Part shown: positions 43,045 to 51,918 of the stretch, piece after piece
Position numbering within the stretch: position 1 is the first letter of the stretch
Layout of the letters: the number at the start of each line of letters is the position of its first letter
Assembly: GCA_964244295.1 (NCBI GenBank)
Contig: CAXTIG010000026.1
Coordinates: 29,188 to 93,187, forward strand
Length of the DNA: 64,000 nt
Reading direction: 5' to 3'
DNA from: JAJAZB01 sp964244295
GTDB taxonomy: Bacteria > Bacteroidota > Bacteroidia > Cytophagales > Spirosomataceae
Made by a program: the position numbers and the translations under genes
The notes under the pieces: model-generated
What the model saw: the letters and a program-made list of their open reading frames with translations, nothing else
The model's database searches: none
Told to the model about the DNA's origin: nothing

Positions 43045-46000
43045 ATGCTCCGCAATTCGTACCAGTGGCTCGTGGTGTTCGCCGTACTGAGTTTGCTCGG
43101 CGCGGCCCTGCTGCCGGGTTTGCCGCTGCAACTGGCTCCCTCGGCGGGTGGGCAAACCATCACGGTGAGCTATCGCTGGGCGGGGGCTTCGCCGGAGGCG
43201 CTGGAGCGGCAACTCACGGCCCCCATCGAAGGAGCGCTGAGTACCCTGACCGGCCTGCGGCGGCTGCGCTCGCGGTCGGGCTACCAGTCGGGCCACGTGG
43301 TGCTCGAACTCGACCCCGGCGCCGATGCCGATGCGCTGCGTTTCGAGGTGGCTTCGCTGCTCCGGCAGGTTCATTCCCGGCTGCCCCCGGAGGCGGGCTA
43401 TCCACTGGTACGCCTCAACACGCCCGACGAACTGGAACGCCAGCAGCCCCTGCTCATCCTGCGGTTTACCGGCTCGGAACCCGCCGCCGCCCGGCAACGC
43501 TACGCCGAAGAAACCCTCAAACCCCGCCTGGCGCAGGTGGAGGGCCTGAGCGACGTGCAGGTGTACGGCGCTACCCGCCCGGAATGGGTACTGAGCTACG
43601 AACCCGAAACCCTGAGTGCGTTGGGGCTAAGCGAAACCGACCTCAATCAGGCACTGCACGGGTATTTTCGCCGGGAGTCGCTGGGGCTGTGGCAGTCGGC
43701 GGACGAAGCCCGCACCCGGCGCGTGAGTGTGCTTCCTCCTGAGCCAGAGAACGCAACAGAGGCCGTTTTCAGGGAAATTTTCGTAAAAAACCGGGCGGGG
43801 CGTTTGCTGCGCCTCAGCGATTTGGTGCGGATTGGCCGCGAGGAGCCGCCCGCCGAGTCGCTGTACCGGGTCAATGGCCAGACGGCCATCACCCTCGTGC
43901 TGACCGCCGCCACTGGAACCAACCAACTCCGGGTGGCCGAGCGCCTGCGCCAACACCTCGCGGGCTGGACGTTGCCGCCGGGGAGTGTCCTGGAGGTTGA
44001 TTTCGACTCCACTGAATTCATTCGGGATGCCCTCCGCAAAATCGGCATTCAGACGGGCGTGGCCGTGCTGGTGCTGCTGCTGTTCGTGGCCGCCACGACC
44101 CGGAGTTGGCGGTACGTGCTGGCGCTGGGCCTCGCTACGGCGGTCACGTTGCTGCTGTCGGTGCTGGGGTTTGCCGCCCTGGGCGTGGAACTGCACCTGT
44201 ACTCGCTGGCCGCCCTGACTACCTCGCTGGGGATTTTGATCGACAACGCCATCGTGATGCTCGACCACTACCGCCGCCACCGCACGCTACGGGTGTGGCT
44301 GGCGCTGCTGGGGGCCACGCTCACCACGAGCGCCGGGTTGGTAGTGCTGTGGTTTCTGCCCGAAACCACCCGCCGCCCCCTTACCGATTTCGCCGTGGTG
44401 ATGGCCGTTACGCTGGGAGCCTCGCTGGCGGTAGCGGTGGGTTTTGTGCCCGCGCTGGTGGAGCGTTGGGGCTGGTGGGCGGTCGCTTTGACCCCCACCC
44501 GGCGGCGGACGGCGGCGCTATCCGCCCTGCGCTGGAACCGCCGCTACGCCCGCCTGCTCACCGGGCTGTTTCGGTACCGGCGCGTTGCCCTGACGGGCGC
44601 GGTGCTGGCCTTTGGGGTACCCGTATTTTGGTTGCCTCAACGGTTGGTGGAAACCCATCCGCTGGCGGGCGTGTACAATTCGACCCTGGGCAGCGAGTGG
44701 TACGCCGAGCACCTGCGTCCGGTGGCGAATCGCTGGCTGGGGGGAACGCTGCGGCTGTTTACGCAGTACGTGTACGAGGGGTCTTCGTTCCAGAATACCC
44801 CCGAACGCACCAAATTATACGTCGTAGCGGAGTTGCCTACCCAAAGCACCGCCGAACAACTCGGCGAACTGATGCGGAAGGTGGAAACCGAATTGAGCCG
44901 ATACCCGGAGGTAGACCGGTTTGTGACGCAGGTTCCCGACGGGCAGCAGGCCATCACGACGGTTTTTTTTCGTGAACCACACGACCAGGGCAGTTTTCCT
45001 TACCAACTCAAAAGCCGGATGGTGCAGCTTTCGACCGAAACGAGCGGTGTCGATTGGGATATTTACGGCGTGGGAACGGGCTTCAGTCAGCACCCCGATG
45101 CCAGCCGCAGGCCCACGTTCAGCGTGGCGATGTTGGGCTACAACTACGCCGAACTGGAGCGGCAGGCGCTCGCCCTCAAGCGCCAGATTGAACGCCACCC
45201 GCGCGTCCAGGAAGTGGACGTAAACCGCAGCCCGGACGTTTTCCAACGAAAAAACCTCGACGAGTTCGTCTGGCAAACCGACCCGGCCACCCTCGCCCGG
45301 CAGGGGCTGACCAGCGCCCGCGTGTACCAGCGGCTGGCCGAATACAGCGCCCGGCCGCAGCCCGATCAGTACCAGTTTTTGCGGGCCAACTACGAAGGCA
45401 TCCGCCTCGAACCCAGGTCCGAACGTCGTGCCGATGCCTGGCAACTCCGCCACCGCCCGCAGCGGTTCGACAGCCTGACGGTGTTGCTGGGAACACTCGG
45501 TTCGGTGGTGCGGCAGCGGGTCACGCCCGAAATCTGGAAGGAGGACCAGCAGTACCGCCGAATGCTCAGTTTCGAGTATTTCGGCAGTCCCGTCTTTGGC
45601 GGGGCCTTTCTCGATACCACCCTCACCCGATTTCGGGGGCAGCTTCCGTTGGGCTACACCGCCAAACGCCCCGACGACTACTGGACGGGCGAGCAGGCCA
45701 GCACCCCCTACGAATTGCTGGGCCTGGTATTGCTGCTGATTTACGCCGTGAGCGCGGTGTTGTTTGAAAACCTCCGGCAACCACTGGCCCTGCTGGGGCT
45801 GGTGCCCTTGTCGTACACGGGGCTGTTTCTGGCTTTTTATGCCTTGGATGCCCCCTTCGACCAGGGTGGCTACGCGGCCATGGTGCTGCTGGCGGGTAAT
45901 GCCGTGTGCGCGGGTATCTTTGTGATGAATGAATTTAATTACTTACAAAAACAGTTTCCGCACAAATCACGGGTGGGTTTATACGTGAAAGCGGTTCAGC

Positions 46001-46203
46001 GAAAAATCAGACCCGTTTTACTGACGGTACTTTCAACGGTGGTTGGGATGCTGCCGTTTTTGATGTACGAACGCGAACCATTTTGGTATGCGCTGGGGGT
46101 GGGCACGGTGGGCGGGTTGCTCGCTTCGTTGGTGGCCGTGCTGCTTTTTCTGCCGCTATTTCTCGGTAAATCAGTGGGAACGGAACGATTGAAACGGGCC
46201 TGA
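43045..46203 (+). CDS. Second RND-family transporter of the peptide locus
   Basis: A 1052-residue RND permease, divergent from the peptide operon. Helix 4 has TSLGILIDNAIVMLDHYRRH, keeping one relay aspartate, and the C-terminal half has GNAVCAGIFVMNEFNYLQK at the helix 10 position where most drug pumps carry a lysine. No adaptor or outer-membrane gene follows it, so it may share the adaptor encoded at 38442-39590. It is one of three RND pumps in this window and is only distantly like the HAE-1 pump at 30501. Substrate unknown. ATG at 43045. Confidence 0.9.
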   Translation: MLRNSYQWLVVFAVLSLLGAALLPGLPLQLAPSAGGQTITVSYRWAGASPEALERQLTAPIEGALSTLTGLRRLRSRSGYQSGHVVLELDPGADADALRFEVASLLRQVHSRLPPEAGYPLVRLNTPDELERQQPLLILRFTGSEPAAARQRYAEETLKPRLAQVEGLSDVQVYGATRPEWVLSYEPETLSALGLSETDLNQALHGYFRRESLGLWQSADEARTRRVSVLPPEPENATEAVFREIFVKNRAGRLLRLSDLVRIGREEPPAESLYRVNGQTAITLVLTAATGTNQLRVAERLRQHLAGWTLPPGSVLEVDFDSTEFIRDALRKIGIQTGVAVLVLLLFVAATTRSWRYVLALGLATAVTLLLSVLGFAALGVELHLYSLAALTTSLGILIDNAIVMLDHYRRHRTLRVWLALLGATLTTSAGLVVLWFLPETTRRPLTDFAVVMAVTLGASLAVAVGFVPALVERWGWWAVALTPTRRRTAALSALRWNRRYARLLTGLFRYRRVALTGAVLAFGVPVFWLPQRLVETHPLAGVYNSTLGSEWYAEHLRPVANRWLGGTLRLFTQYVYEGSSFQNTPERTKLYVVAELPTQSTAEQLGELMRKVETELSRYPEVDRFVTQVPDGQQAITTVFFREPHDQGSFPYQLKSRMVQLSTETSGVDWDIYGVGTGFSQHPDASRRPTFSVAMLGYNYAELERQALALKRQIERHPRVQEVDVNRSPDVFQRKNLDEFVWQTDPATLARQGLTSARVYQRLAEYSARPQPDQYQFLRANYEGIRLEPRSERRADAWQLRHRPQRFDSLTVLLGTLGSVVRQRVTPEIWKEDQQYRRMLSFEYFGSPVFGGAFLDTTLTRFRGQLPLGYTAKRPDDYWTGEQASTPYELLGLVLLLIYAVSAVLFENLRQPLALLGLVPLSYTGLFLAFYALDAPFDQGGYAAMVLLAGNAVCAGIFVMNEFNYLQKQFPHKSRVGLYVKAVQRKIRPVLLTVLSTVVGMLPFLMYEREPFWYALGVGTVGGLLASLVAVLLFLPLFLGKSVGTERLKRA

Positions 46204-46301
46204 GGCAATGGTGGAGCAGGTTGCCAAACCGCGTTTCCGTTCTGATTGCGCAACCATCCGGCCTTCTCAAGAGTTTATACATCCGTACCAAGCATCTGAC
46301 C

Positions 46302-47174
46302 ATGACAAAGCTCATTCTACTCTTCGTTCTCTTCGCCGCGTCGTTCTACCCGACGCGCCCCACCCAGCCAGAGTTAAAGCCCGTTGCCCTCTGCCACGGC
46401 CCCGCTGCCTCTGACGACATGGCGTTTTTAGCCAGCACCGCCGCCTTCCAGACTCTGCACGCCGAGCCGCTGCCTTTTCACTTCAGCAGCAAAGCGGGCG
46501 GAGAATCCATCAAATTCAAAGCCGCCGACGGCACGGAAGCGGGTGGTTTTTTCCTGAAATCCAAAAGCCCTTCCGACAAGTACCTGTTCGTGTACCAGGA
46601 ATGGTGGGGCCTCAACGACTACGTGAAGCAGGAAGCCGAAAACTACTACAACGCCCTCGACGGCAAGGTCAACGTACTCGCCCCCGACCTCTACGACGGC
46701 AAAGTAACCGCCGACCGCGAAGAAGCCGGGAAACTGATTGGCGCGGCAATGGGCAATGCCGGACACGTGGAGGCCATCGTGAAGGGAGCGATTGGCTACG
46801 CCGGATCGAAAGCGAAAATTGCTTCGGTGGGCTGGTGTTTCGGCGGGATGTGGTCGCTGCGTTCGGCGCTGCTCGAAGGCAAGCAGGCCGTGGGCTGCGT
46901 GATGTACTACGGCACGCCGGTCAAAGACGTGGAACAACTAAAAACCCTGAACACCGACGTGCTGGGCATTTTCGGCAGCCAGGACCAGGGCATTTCTCCG
47001 GCGGTAGTCGAAGAGTTTGAAAAGAACATGAAGGCAGCGGGCGAGAAAGTAACCATCAAAATGTACGATGCCGTCCACGCCTTCGCCAACCCCAGCAATC
47101 CGAAATACGACAAAGCCGCCGCCGCCGAAGCCTTCGCGCTTTCGTCGGGGTATTTGAAGAAGAAGTTGTTGTAG
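46302..47174 (+). CDS. Dienelactone hydrolase family protein, secreted
   Basis: A 290-residue alpha/beta hydrolase with an N-terminal signal (LILLFVLFAASFYP). The nucleophile is a cysteine in GWCFGGMW, with an aspartate in FGSQDQGI and a histidine in DAVHAFANP, the Cys-Asp-His triad of dienelactone hydrolases. It hydrolyses esters or lactones; the real substrate is unknown. The ATG at 46302 is chosen over codons further upstream that would delay the signal peptide. It follows the RND gene on the same strand by about 100 bases. Confidence 0.9.
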   Translation: MTKLILLFVLFAASFYPTRPTQPELKPVALCHGPAASDDMAFLASTAAFQTLHAEPLPFHFSSKAGGESIKFKAADGTEAGGFFLKSKSPSDKYLFVYQEWWGLNDYVKQEAENYYNALDGKVNVLAPDLYDGKVTADREEAGKLIGAAMGNAGHVEAIVKGAIGYAGSKAKIASVGWCFGGMWSLRSALLEGKQAVGCVMYYGTPVKDVEQLKTLNTDVLGIFGSQDQGISPAVVEEFEKNMKAAGEKVTIKMYDAVHAFANPSNPKYDKAAAAEAFALSSGYLKKKLL

Positions 47175-47177
47175 TTG

Positions 47178-47246
47178 GTCGATAGTCGTCAGTTGATAGT
47201 CGTTAGCCAAAGTCACCCTATCGACTATTGACTGACGACTATCGAC
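47178..47246. repeat. Intergenic inverted repeat
   Basis: gtcgatagtcgtcag (47178-47192) and ctgacgactatcgac (47232-47246) are perfect 15-bp complements; the loop repeats the gatagtcg word. Confidence 0.85.
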
Positions 47247-47252
47247 TAAAAA

Positions 47253-47286
47253 AAATACCGGCAGGCAACGTGGCCCGCCGGTATTT
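47253..47286. terminator. Stem-loop, likely terminator of the hydrolase gene
   Basis: aaataccggc (47253-47262) and gccggtattt (47277-47286) form a perfect stem, A-run before and T-run at the end. Confidence 0.65.
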
Positions 47287-47322
47287 GCGTTATTGCTTAA
47301 CCAATACTTCACAGAATTCACC

Positions 47323-47541
47323 ATGAAAAAAGCACTGCTGCTGGGTTTTATACTCAGCGTCGTTCTTCCCGAAGTGGAAGCCAGCCCGGCGAAAGCGGCC
47401 CCCGTCACGAAGCAGAGCGCTTTTTCGCCCGCCGGAGAAAAACTATTCAAGAAACGCCGCCGCAACCGGGCCAACCGACGGGGAGGATTCCTGGGCATCT
47501 TCGGCAAGAAAAAAGGCGGCTGCGGGTGTCCGAATAATTAG
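47323..47541 (+). CDS. Small secreted basic protein
   Basis: A 72-residue protein: signal peptide MKKALLLGFILSVVLPEVEA, a short middle (FSPAGEKLFKK), an Arg/Lys cluster KKRRRNRANRRGG and a C-terminus GIFGKKKGGCGCPNN with two cysteines. Small secreted basic proteins of this plan recur in Cytophagales; function unknown. The ATG at 47323 is chosen over an in-frame start at 47293. It lies between two inverted repeats and is probably transcribed alone. Confidence 0.68.
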   Translation: MKKALLLGFILSVVLPEVEASPAKAAPVTKQSAFSPAGEKLFKKRRRNRANRRGGFLGIFGKKKGGCGCPNN

Positions 47542-47545
47542 TCTG

Positions 47546-47638
47546 AACCGCGATTGGCCCGGATTTATGGATTTTCAGGGTGGATGAATTTACCGTTTCA
47601 TCATCTTGAAAATCCATAAATCCGGGCCAATCGCGGTT
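47546..47638. repeat. Perfect 32-bp inverted repeat
   Basis: Arms 47546-47577 and 47607-47638 are exact complements (core cgattggcccggatttatgg) with a 29-base loop, between convergent genes; the right arm touches the stop of the dioxygenase gene. Confidence 0.9.
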
Positions 47639-48456
47639 TAGACCAAAGGATTCAACGCCGACTCCACCAATTCACCCGCTTCAAACCCACCCAGCCAGGC
47701 CATCCGGTCGGCTTCCTGGTGGCGGTTCTTTGGTTCGGTCACTCTCGCCCCGTCGGCCACGTAAATCACCGTCATCACTTCGCGGGTTTGCGTTGAACTG
47801 TTGCCGGGGGCGTTGTGGAGCGTCCAGCCGGCGTGGAAGGTGGCGTCGCCCGCCTGCATGACTTCGGCCCGCGTGATGGGGTAGCCCCGTTCCCGCACGA
47901 TGTCGCCGAGCACGTCTTCCGATTTATCCGAAATTTCAAGGTTCCCCAAAAAACCCAGTTCCTGCGAACCGGAGGCGAAGGTGAGCATCCCCATTTCGAT
48001 GGAAATGTCCACCAGTGGCATCCACATCGTCACGGTGTTGGTGGTATCCAGCGGCCAGTAGTACTGATCCTGGTGCCAGGGCGTGGGGCCGCCGCCCGCT
48101 TCTTTGAACAGCGCCTGGTCGTGGTAAATCCGAACCTGCTCTACGCCCATTAGGTCGGCGGCGATTTGAGCGAAGCGCTTCGCCAGCGTGAACTGCCGTA
48201 CGCCTTCGTCTTTCCGCCACAAATTCATGATTTGTAGAAAAGCCTTGCCGTAGGTGTCGCGCTCCTCCAGTTTCCGGGTTTCGGTGTTGTAGCGGTCGGC
48301 GGCCTGCACGACGACGTCGCGGTAGGCGGCCACTTCTTCGCGGGAGAGGATGTTGCGCAGCAGCAAGTGACCGTTTTTCTGAAACTCCTGCGCCTGTTCG
48401 GGGCGAATGGGGTAAAGGCTGGTCAGGTCGGGCAGAGCAAGGGTAGGCGATTCCAT
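47638..48456 (-). CDS. Phytanoyl-CoA dioxygenase (PhyH) family protein
   Basis: A 272-residue Fe(II)/2-oxoglutarate-dependent oxygenase. The iron ligands are in WHQDQYYW (H-x-D) and HAGWTLHNAPGN (distal histidine), and an arginine in STQTREVMTVIY should bind 2-oxoglutarate. PhyH-like enzymes in bacteria hydroxylate small molecules. The ATG at 48456 fits the family start. The gene is divergent from an AraC regulator (gap 135 bases), a common plan for a regulator and its target. Confidence 0.9.
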   Translation of the reverse strand: MESPTLALPDLTSLYPIRPEQAQEFQKNGHLLLRNILSREEVAAYRDVVVQAADRYNTETRKLEERDTYGKAFLQIMNLWRKDEGVRQFTLAKRFAQIAADLMGVEQVRIYHDQALFKEAGGGPTPWHQDQYYWPLDTTNTVTMWMPLVDISIEMGMLTFASGSQELGFLGNLEISDKSEDVLGDIVRERGYPITRAEVMQAGDATFHAGWTLHNAPGNSSTQTREVMTVIYVADGARVTEPKNRHQEADRMAWLGGFEAGELVESALNPLV

Positions 48457-48591
48457 GAGCGATGGTTGGTTTGAAAATAGAAAACAAAGCAAGGGCTTTC
48501 CGTCTTAACCCACTACGAGGGTTTTAACGGATTCTACGGTTATTTTAACTCAACCTTTCGCATATTATCTTTTTTGCGTGAATTTAGCCGT

Positions 48592-49449
48592 ATGAAACCG
48601 GCCTTTGAGCAAGTCGACTCCCCGCTTCACCATTCCTTTTTACTGCGCGAATACGCCTTGCCCGCCTTCGACGCGCCCTACCACGTTCATCCGGAAATCG
48701 AACTGACGCTGATTTTAAGCAGCCGGGGCCGGCGCTTCGTGGGCACCCACATCGCCGACTTCAGCCCCGGCGACCTGGTGCTGCTGGGCAGCAACCTGCC
48801 GCACTGCTGGCGCAACGATGCGCGCAACCGCGACCCGGCGCGTTCCATCGTCGTACAATTCCGATCGGATTTTCTGGGCGAAACTTTCTGGCAAGCGCCC
48901 GAACTCAACCCGGTGGCGCGGCTCCTCGAACGCGCACGGGTGGGTTTGCAATTCACCGGGAAAACTGCCGCTCGGGTAGCTGACCAAATGCAGGCCCTCG
49001 TCGGGGGCGAACCCCTGGCCCGGCTGACGGGTCTGATCACCGTTTTGCACGGGCTGGCTACGTCAAATGAGGTTAAGGTGCTGGACGCCGAATACCACGC
49101 CACTGCCATGACCGCCGCCGACTGCGAGCGCATCAACCGCGTGTACGTGTATGTAGCCGAACATTTCCAAACCGTCATCCGCCTTGACGAGGTAGCCCGG
49201 CTTGTGAGCATGACCCCGCAGGCGTTTTGCCGTTATTTCAAGAAAACGACCCGCAAAACATTCATCGAACTCGTCAACGACTACCGCATCCGCTACGCCA
49301 GTCAGGTGCTGACGGCCCACCGCGACAAGAGCGTGGCGGAAGTATGTTTTGAAAGCGGCTTTGGCAACGTTTCCCACTTCAACAACCGCTTCCGGCTGGC
49401 GATGGGGCAAAGTCCCTTGCAGTACCGGCGGGCGTTTGAGGGTGTCTGA
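48592..49449 (+). CDS. AraC-family regulator divergent from PhyH gene
   Basis: A 285-residue regulator: cupin-type sensing domain in the first half (DAPYHVHPEIELTLILSSRG, with a His-x-His pattern) and AraC domain in the second half with two helix-turn-helix units (LDEVARLVSMTPQAFCRYFK and VAEVCFESGFGNVSHFNNRF). The cupin part is of the type that binds sugars or small metabolites. It probably regulates the divergent PhyH gene. The ATG at 48592 is chosen; a GTG at 48574 lies near the shared promoter region. Confidence 0.92.
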   Translation: MKPAFEQVDSPLHHSFLLREYALPAFDAPYHVHPEIELTLILSSRGRRFVGTHIADFSPGDLVLLGSNLPHCWRNDARNRDPARSIVVQFRSDFLGETFWQAPELNPVARLLERARVGLQFTGKTAARVADQMQALVGGEPLARLTGLITVLHGLATSNEVKVLDAEYHATAMTAADCERINRVYVYVAEHFQTVIRLDEVARLVSMTPQAFCRYFKKTTRKTFIELVNDYRIRYASQVLTAHRDKSVAEVCFESGFGNVSHFNNRFRLAMGQSPLQYRRAFEGV

Positions 49450-49566
49450 ATCAGAATTTACAGAATTTGAGAATTTTCAGAATTCAATTCCAGCCACGTG
49501 GTTACTCAATTCTGAGACGGGGTGTTTTCAATTCTGAAAATTCTCAAATTCTGTAAATTCTGATTC
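49448..49566. repeat. Perfect 37-bp inverted repeat
   Basis: Arms 49448-49484 and 49530-49566 are exact complements built of gaattt/aaattc words, loop 45 bases. It starts within the stop codon of the AraC gene. Confidence 0.92.
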
Positions 49567-49573
49567 GGACGAC

Positions 49574-49581
49574 TACTTTTG
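49574..49581 (+). promoter_or_regulatory. -7 element of the methyltransferase-glycosyltransferase gene
   Basis: TACTTTTG matches TAnnTTTG, 32 bases before the ATG at 49614, directly after the inverted repeat. Confidence 0.55.
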
Positions 49582-49613
49582 CAACCCATTCCCCTGACTC
49601 ACCACCCCTGAAC

Positions 49614-50993
49614 ATGACCGGACCGGAACGCGACCAGTGGATTCGTCGCAACCGTTACTATTACCGTTGTCTCGTAAATTTTCTCCGATTCAGCATTCCT
49701 GAAAACAGCCGCATCCTCGAAATCGGCTGCGGCACGGGTTATCTCCTCGACCAACTCAGGCCCGTGCAGGGCGTGGGTATCGACGTTTCGGAAGCGATGA
49801 TTTCCCATGCCCGGCAGCAATACCCGCACCTTGACTTTTACGCGCAGGATGCCGAGCAGCTTTTCCTCGACAAGGCCTTCGATTTTATTCTCATCAGTGA
49901 CACGGTCGGCGAGTTCCGCGACGTGCAGCGGGTGTTCGAGCAGGTGCAGCGGGTGTGTACGCCCAACACCCGAATCATCGTCACGTACATCAATTTCTTT
50001 TGGTTGCCGATGCTCGTTTTAGTCGAGAAACTGGGCTTGAAAATGCCCCAGCGCCGTCAGAACTGGCTCGACCTCAGCGACCTCGCCAACCTGCTTGACG
50101 TGGCGGGGTTCGACGTGGTGCGAACGGGCAAGAAACTGCTGCTGCCGCGCTACGTGCCGCTGCTTTCCTGGTTTCTCAACCGCATCGTCGCCAACCTGCC
50201 GCTGTTCAACTACTTCGGTTTCATCACGTACCTCGTGGCCCGCAGCACGCGGGGCGGCAAACCCGCCGGGGCGCACACCGTGAGCGTGGTCGTGCCCGCC
50301 CGTAACGAGCAGGGCAACATCGAGGCCATCATCCGGCGCACGCCGGAGATGGGCGCGGGCACCGAACTGATTTTCGTGGAAGGCAATTCGACCGACGACA
50401 CCTGGGGGGAAATTCAGCGGATGGCGGCAACATACGCGGCATCCCGGCCCATTCGGTGCATCCAGCAGGACGGCAAGGGCAAGGGCGACGCCGTGCGCAA
50501 AGGCTACGGCATCGCGACGGGCGATATTTTGATGATTCTGGATGCCGACATGACCGTGCCGCCCGAAGACCTGCCCAAATTTTTCGACGCCATCGCCAGC
50601 GGCAAGGGCGAATACATCAACGGTACCCGGCTGGTATACCCGATGGAAGACCAGGCCATGCGCACACTCAACTTGCTGGGCAACAAGTTTTTCAGCATGG
50701 CGTTTTCGTGGCTCCTCAGTCAGCGGCTCAAGGATACGCTCTGCGGCACGAAGGTGCTGACCCGCGAAAACTACCTGAAACTCGCCGCCAACCGCGCCTA
50801 CTTCGGCGACTTCGACCCTTTCGGCGATTTCGACCTGATTTTCGGCGCGGCGAAACTAAACCTGAAATTCATCGAAATTCCCATCCGCTACCGCGCCCGC
50901 ACCTACGGCGAAACCAACATTTCCCGCTTCAAACACGGCTGGCTATTGCTGAAAATGACGGTTTTTGCGATGGGGAAGATTAAGTTTATCTGA
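49614..50993 (+). CDS. Methyltransferase-glycosyltransferase fusion protein
   Basis: A 459-residue two-domain protein. Residues 1-200 form a SAM-dependent methyltransferase (ILEIGCGTGYLL binds SAM; GIDVSEAMI follows). From about 224 a family 2 glycosyltransferase begins (HTVSVVVPARNEQGNIE), with DxD in LDADMTVPPEDL and the ED-like QRLKDTLCGTKV region typical of dolichyl/undecaprenyl-phosphate sugar transferases. The fusion suggests both reactions act on one glycolipid or cell-surface sugar. A second methyltransferase gene follows after an inverted repeat. Confidence 0.9.
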   Translation: MTGPERDQWIRRNRYYYRCLVNFLRFSIPENSRILEIGCGTGYLLDQLRPVQGVGIDVSEAMISHARQQYPHLDFYAQDAEQLFLDKAFDFILISDTVGEFRDVQRVFEQVQRVCTPNTRIIVTYINFFWLPMLVLVEKLGLKMPQRRQNWLDLSDLANLLDVAGFDVVRTGKKLLLPRYVPLLSWFLNRIVANLPLFNYFGFITYLVARSTRGGKPAGAHTVSVVVPARNEQGNIEAIIRRTPEMGAGTELIFVEGNSTDDTWGEIQRMAATYAASRPIRCIQQDGKGKGDAVRKGYGIATGDILMILDADMTVPPEDLPKFFDAIASGKGEYINGTRLVYPMEDQAMRTLNLLGNKFFSMAFSWLLSQRLKDTLCGTKVLTRENYLKLAANRAYFGDFDPFGDFDLIFGAAKLNLKFIEIPIRYRARTYGETNISRFKHGWLLLKMTVFAMGKIKFI

Positions 50994-51002
50994 GACTAGA
51001 TA

Positions 51003-51094
51003 CAGGAAACAAGATACAGGATACAAGATGCTGAAACGGAACAACTCCGATTTCTCAACAATTCAGCATCTTGTATCCTGTATCTTGTTTCCTG
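51003..51094. repeat. Perfect 33-bp inverted repeat
   Basis: Arms 51003-51035 and 51062-51094 are exact complements, each built of acaagata/tatcttgt words, loop 26 bases, between two co-directional genes. Confidence 0.92.
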
Positions 51095-51106
51095 CATCCC
51101 GCATCC

Positions 51107-51835
51107 ATGACCGACATCCTCCAACGCCACCGCCAAACCTGGAACGAGAAGAAAATCATTCGGGTCATTTACACCGAGTGGTACCGAATGATGCTCGCCG
51201 ACCTGAGCCAGCAACCCGGCCTGACCGTGGAACTCGGCGGCGGCGGCGGTAATTTCAAGGCCTTCAAACCCGACGTCATCACGACCGACATCGACCCGCA
51301 GCCCTGGCTCGACTTGGTGTTCGATGCCCACCAAATGCCCTTCGCCGATGGCGAAGTGGCGAACCTGGTGATGGTGGACGTGCTGCACCATCTGGCGAAT
51401 CCGGTGCTTTTTCTGGAAGAAAGTCTGCGGGTGTTGCAACCCGGCGGGCGCTTGCTGATGCTCGAACCTTACGCGTCGCCGTTTTCGTTGCCCGTGTACC
51501 GGCGCTTCCACCCGGAGCCGTTTATTTTCGACGTGGATTATTTTGCCAAAAACAGCGAAGTCGTTCAGAAAGACCCCTGGGATTCCAACCAGGCCATTCC
51601 GCAGCTTTTATTTTTTAAGCAGTTCGACCAGTTTAAAAAACGCTTCGGCGACCAGTTTTCAGTTAAAAAACGCGAACGCCTCAGCACGATTCTTTACCCG
51701 GCCTCGGGCGGTTTCGAGAATAAATCGATGATTCCCGACGCGCTGATTCCCGTTTTTCAGGGACTGGAAACGTTGCTTACTCCACTCCGGCCCTTGCTGG
51801 CGTTCCGTTGTTACGTAGTTTTGGAGAAAAAATAA
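51107..51835 (+). CDS. Class I SAM-dependent methyltransferase
   Basis: A 242-residue methyltransferase: motif I VELGGGGGNFKAF, motif II TTDIDPQPWLDLVFDA, motif III VANLVMVDVLHHLAN and PGGRLLMLEPYASPF. It follows the fusion protein gene and likely acts in the same sugar- or lipid-modifying path. The ATG at 51107 is chosen; a longer frame reads through the inverted repeat. Substrate unknown. Confidence 0.9.
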   Translation: MTDILQRHRQTWNEKKIIRVIYTEWYRMMLADLSQQPGLTVELGGGGGNFKAFKPDVITTDIDPQPWLDLVFDAHQMPFADGEVANLVMVDVLHHLANPVLFLEESLRVLQPGGRLLMLEPYASPFSLPVYRRFHPEPFIFDVDYFAKNSEVVQKDPWDSNQAIPQLLFFKQFDQFKKRFGDQFSVKKRERLSTILYPASGGFENKSMIPDALIPVFQGLETLLTPLRPLLAFRCYVVLEKK

Positions 51836-51838
51836 CGC

Positions 51839-51914
51839 GGTTTGAAGGTTTGAGAGTTGGAAGGTTTGAGAAACCTCTGCCCCTCAAACCTTCCAACTCT
51901 CAAACCTTCAAACC
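51839..51914. repeat. Perfect 32-bp inverted repeat
   Basis: Arms 51839-51870 and 51883-51914 are exact complements with a 12-base loop; the arms are built of ggtttga(g) units, so they also contain direct repeats. Confidence 0.92.
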
Positions 51915-51918
51915 ATTC

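Noticed and set aside
51071..51106. Upstream extension of the methyltransferase gene
   Set aside because: The added residues are translated from the arm of an inverted repeat; the ATG at 51107 fits the family.
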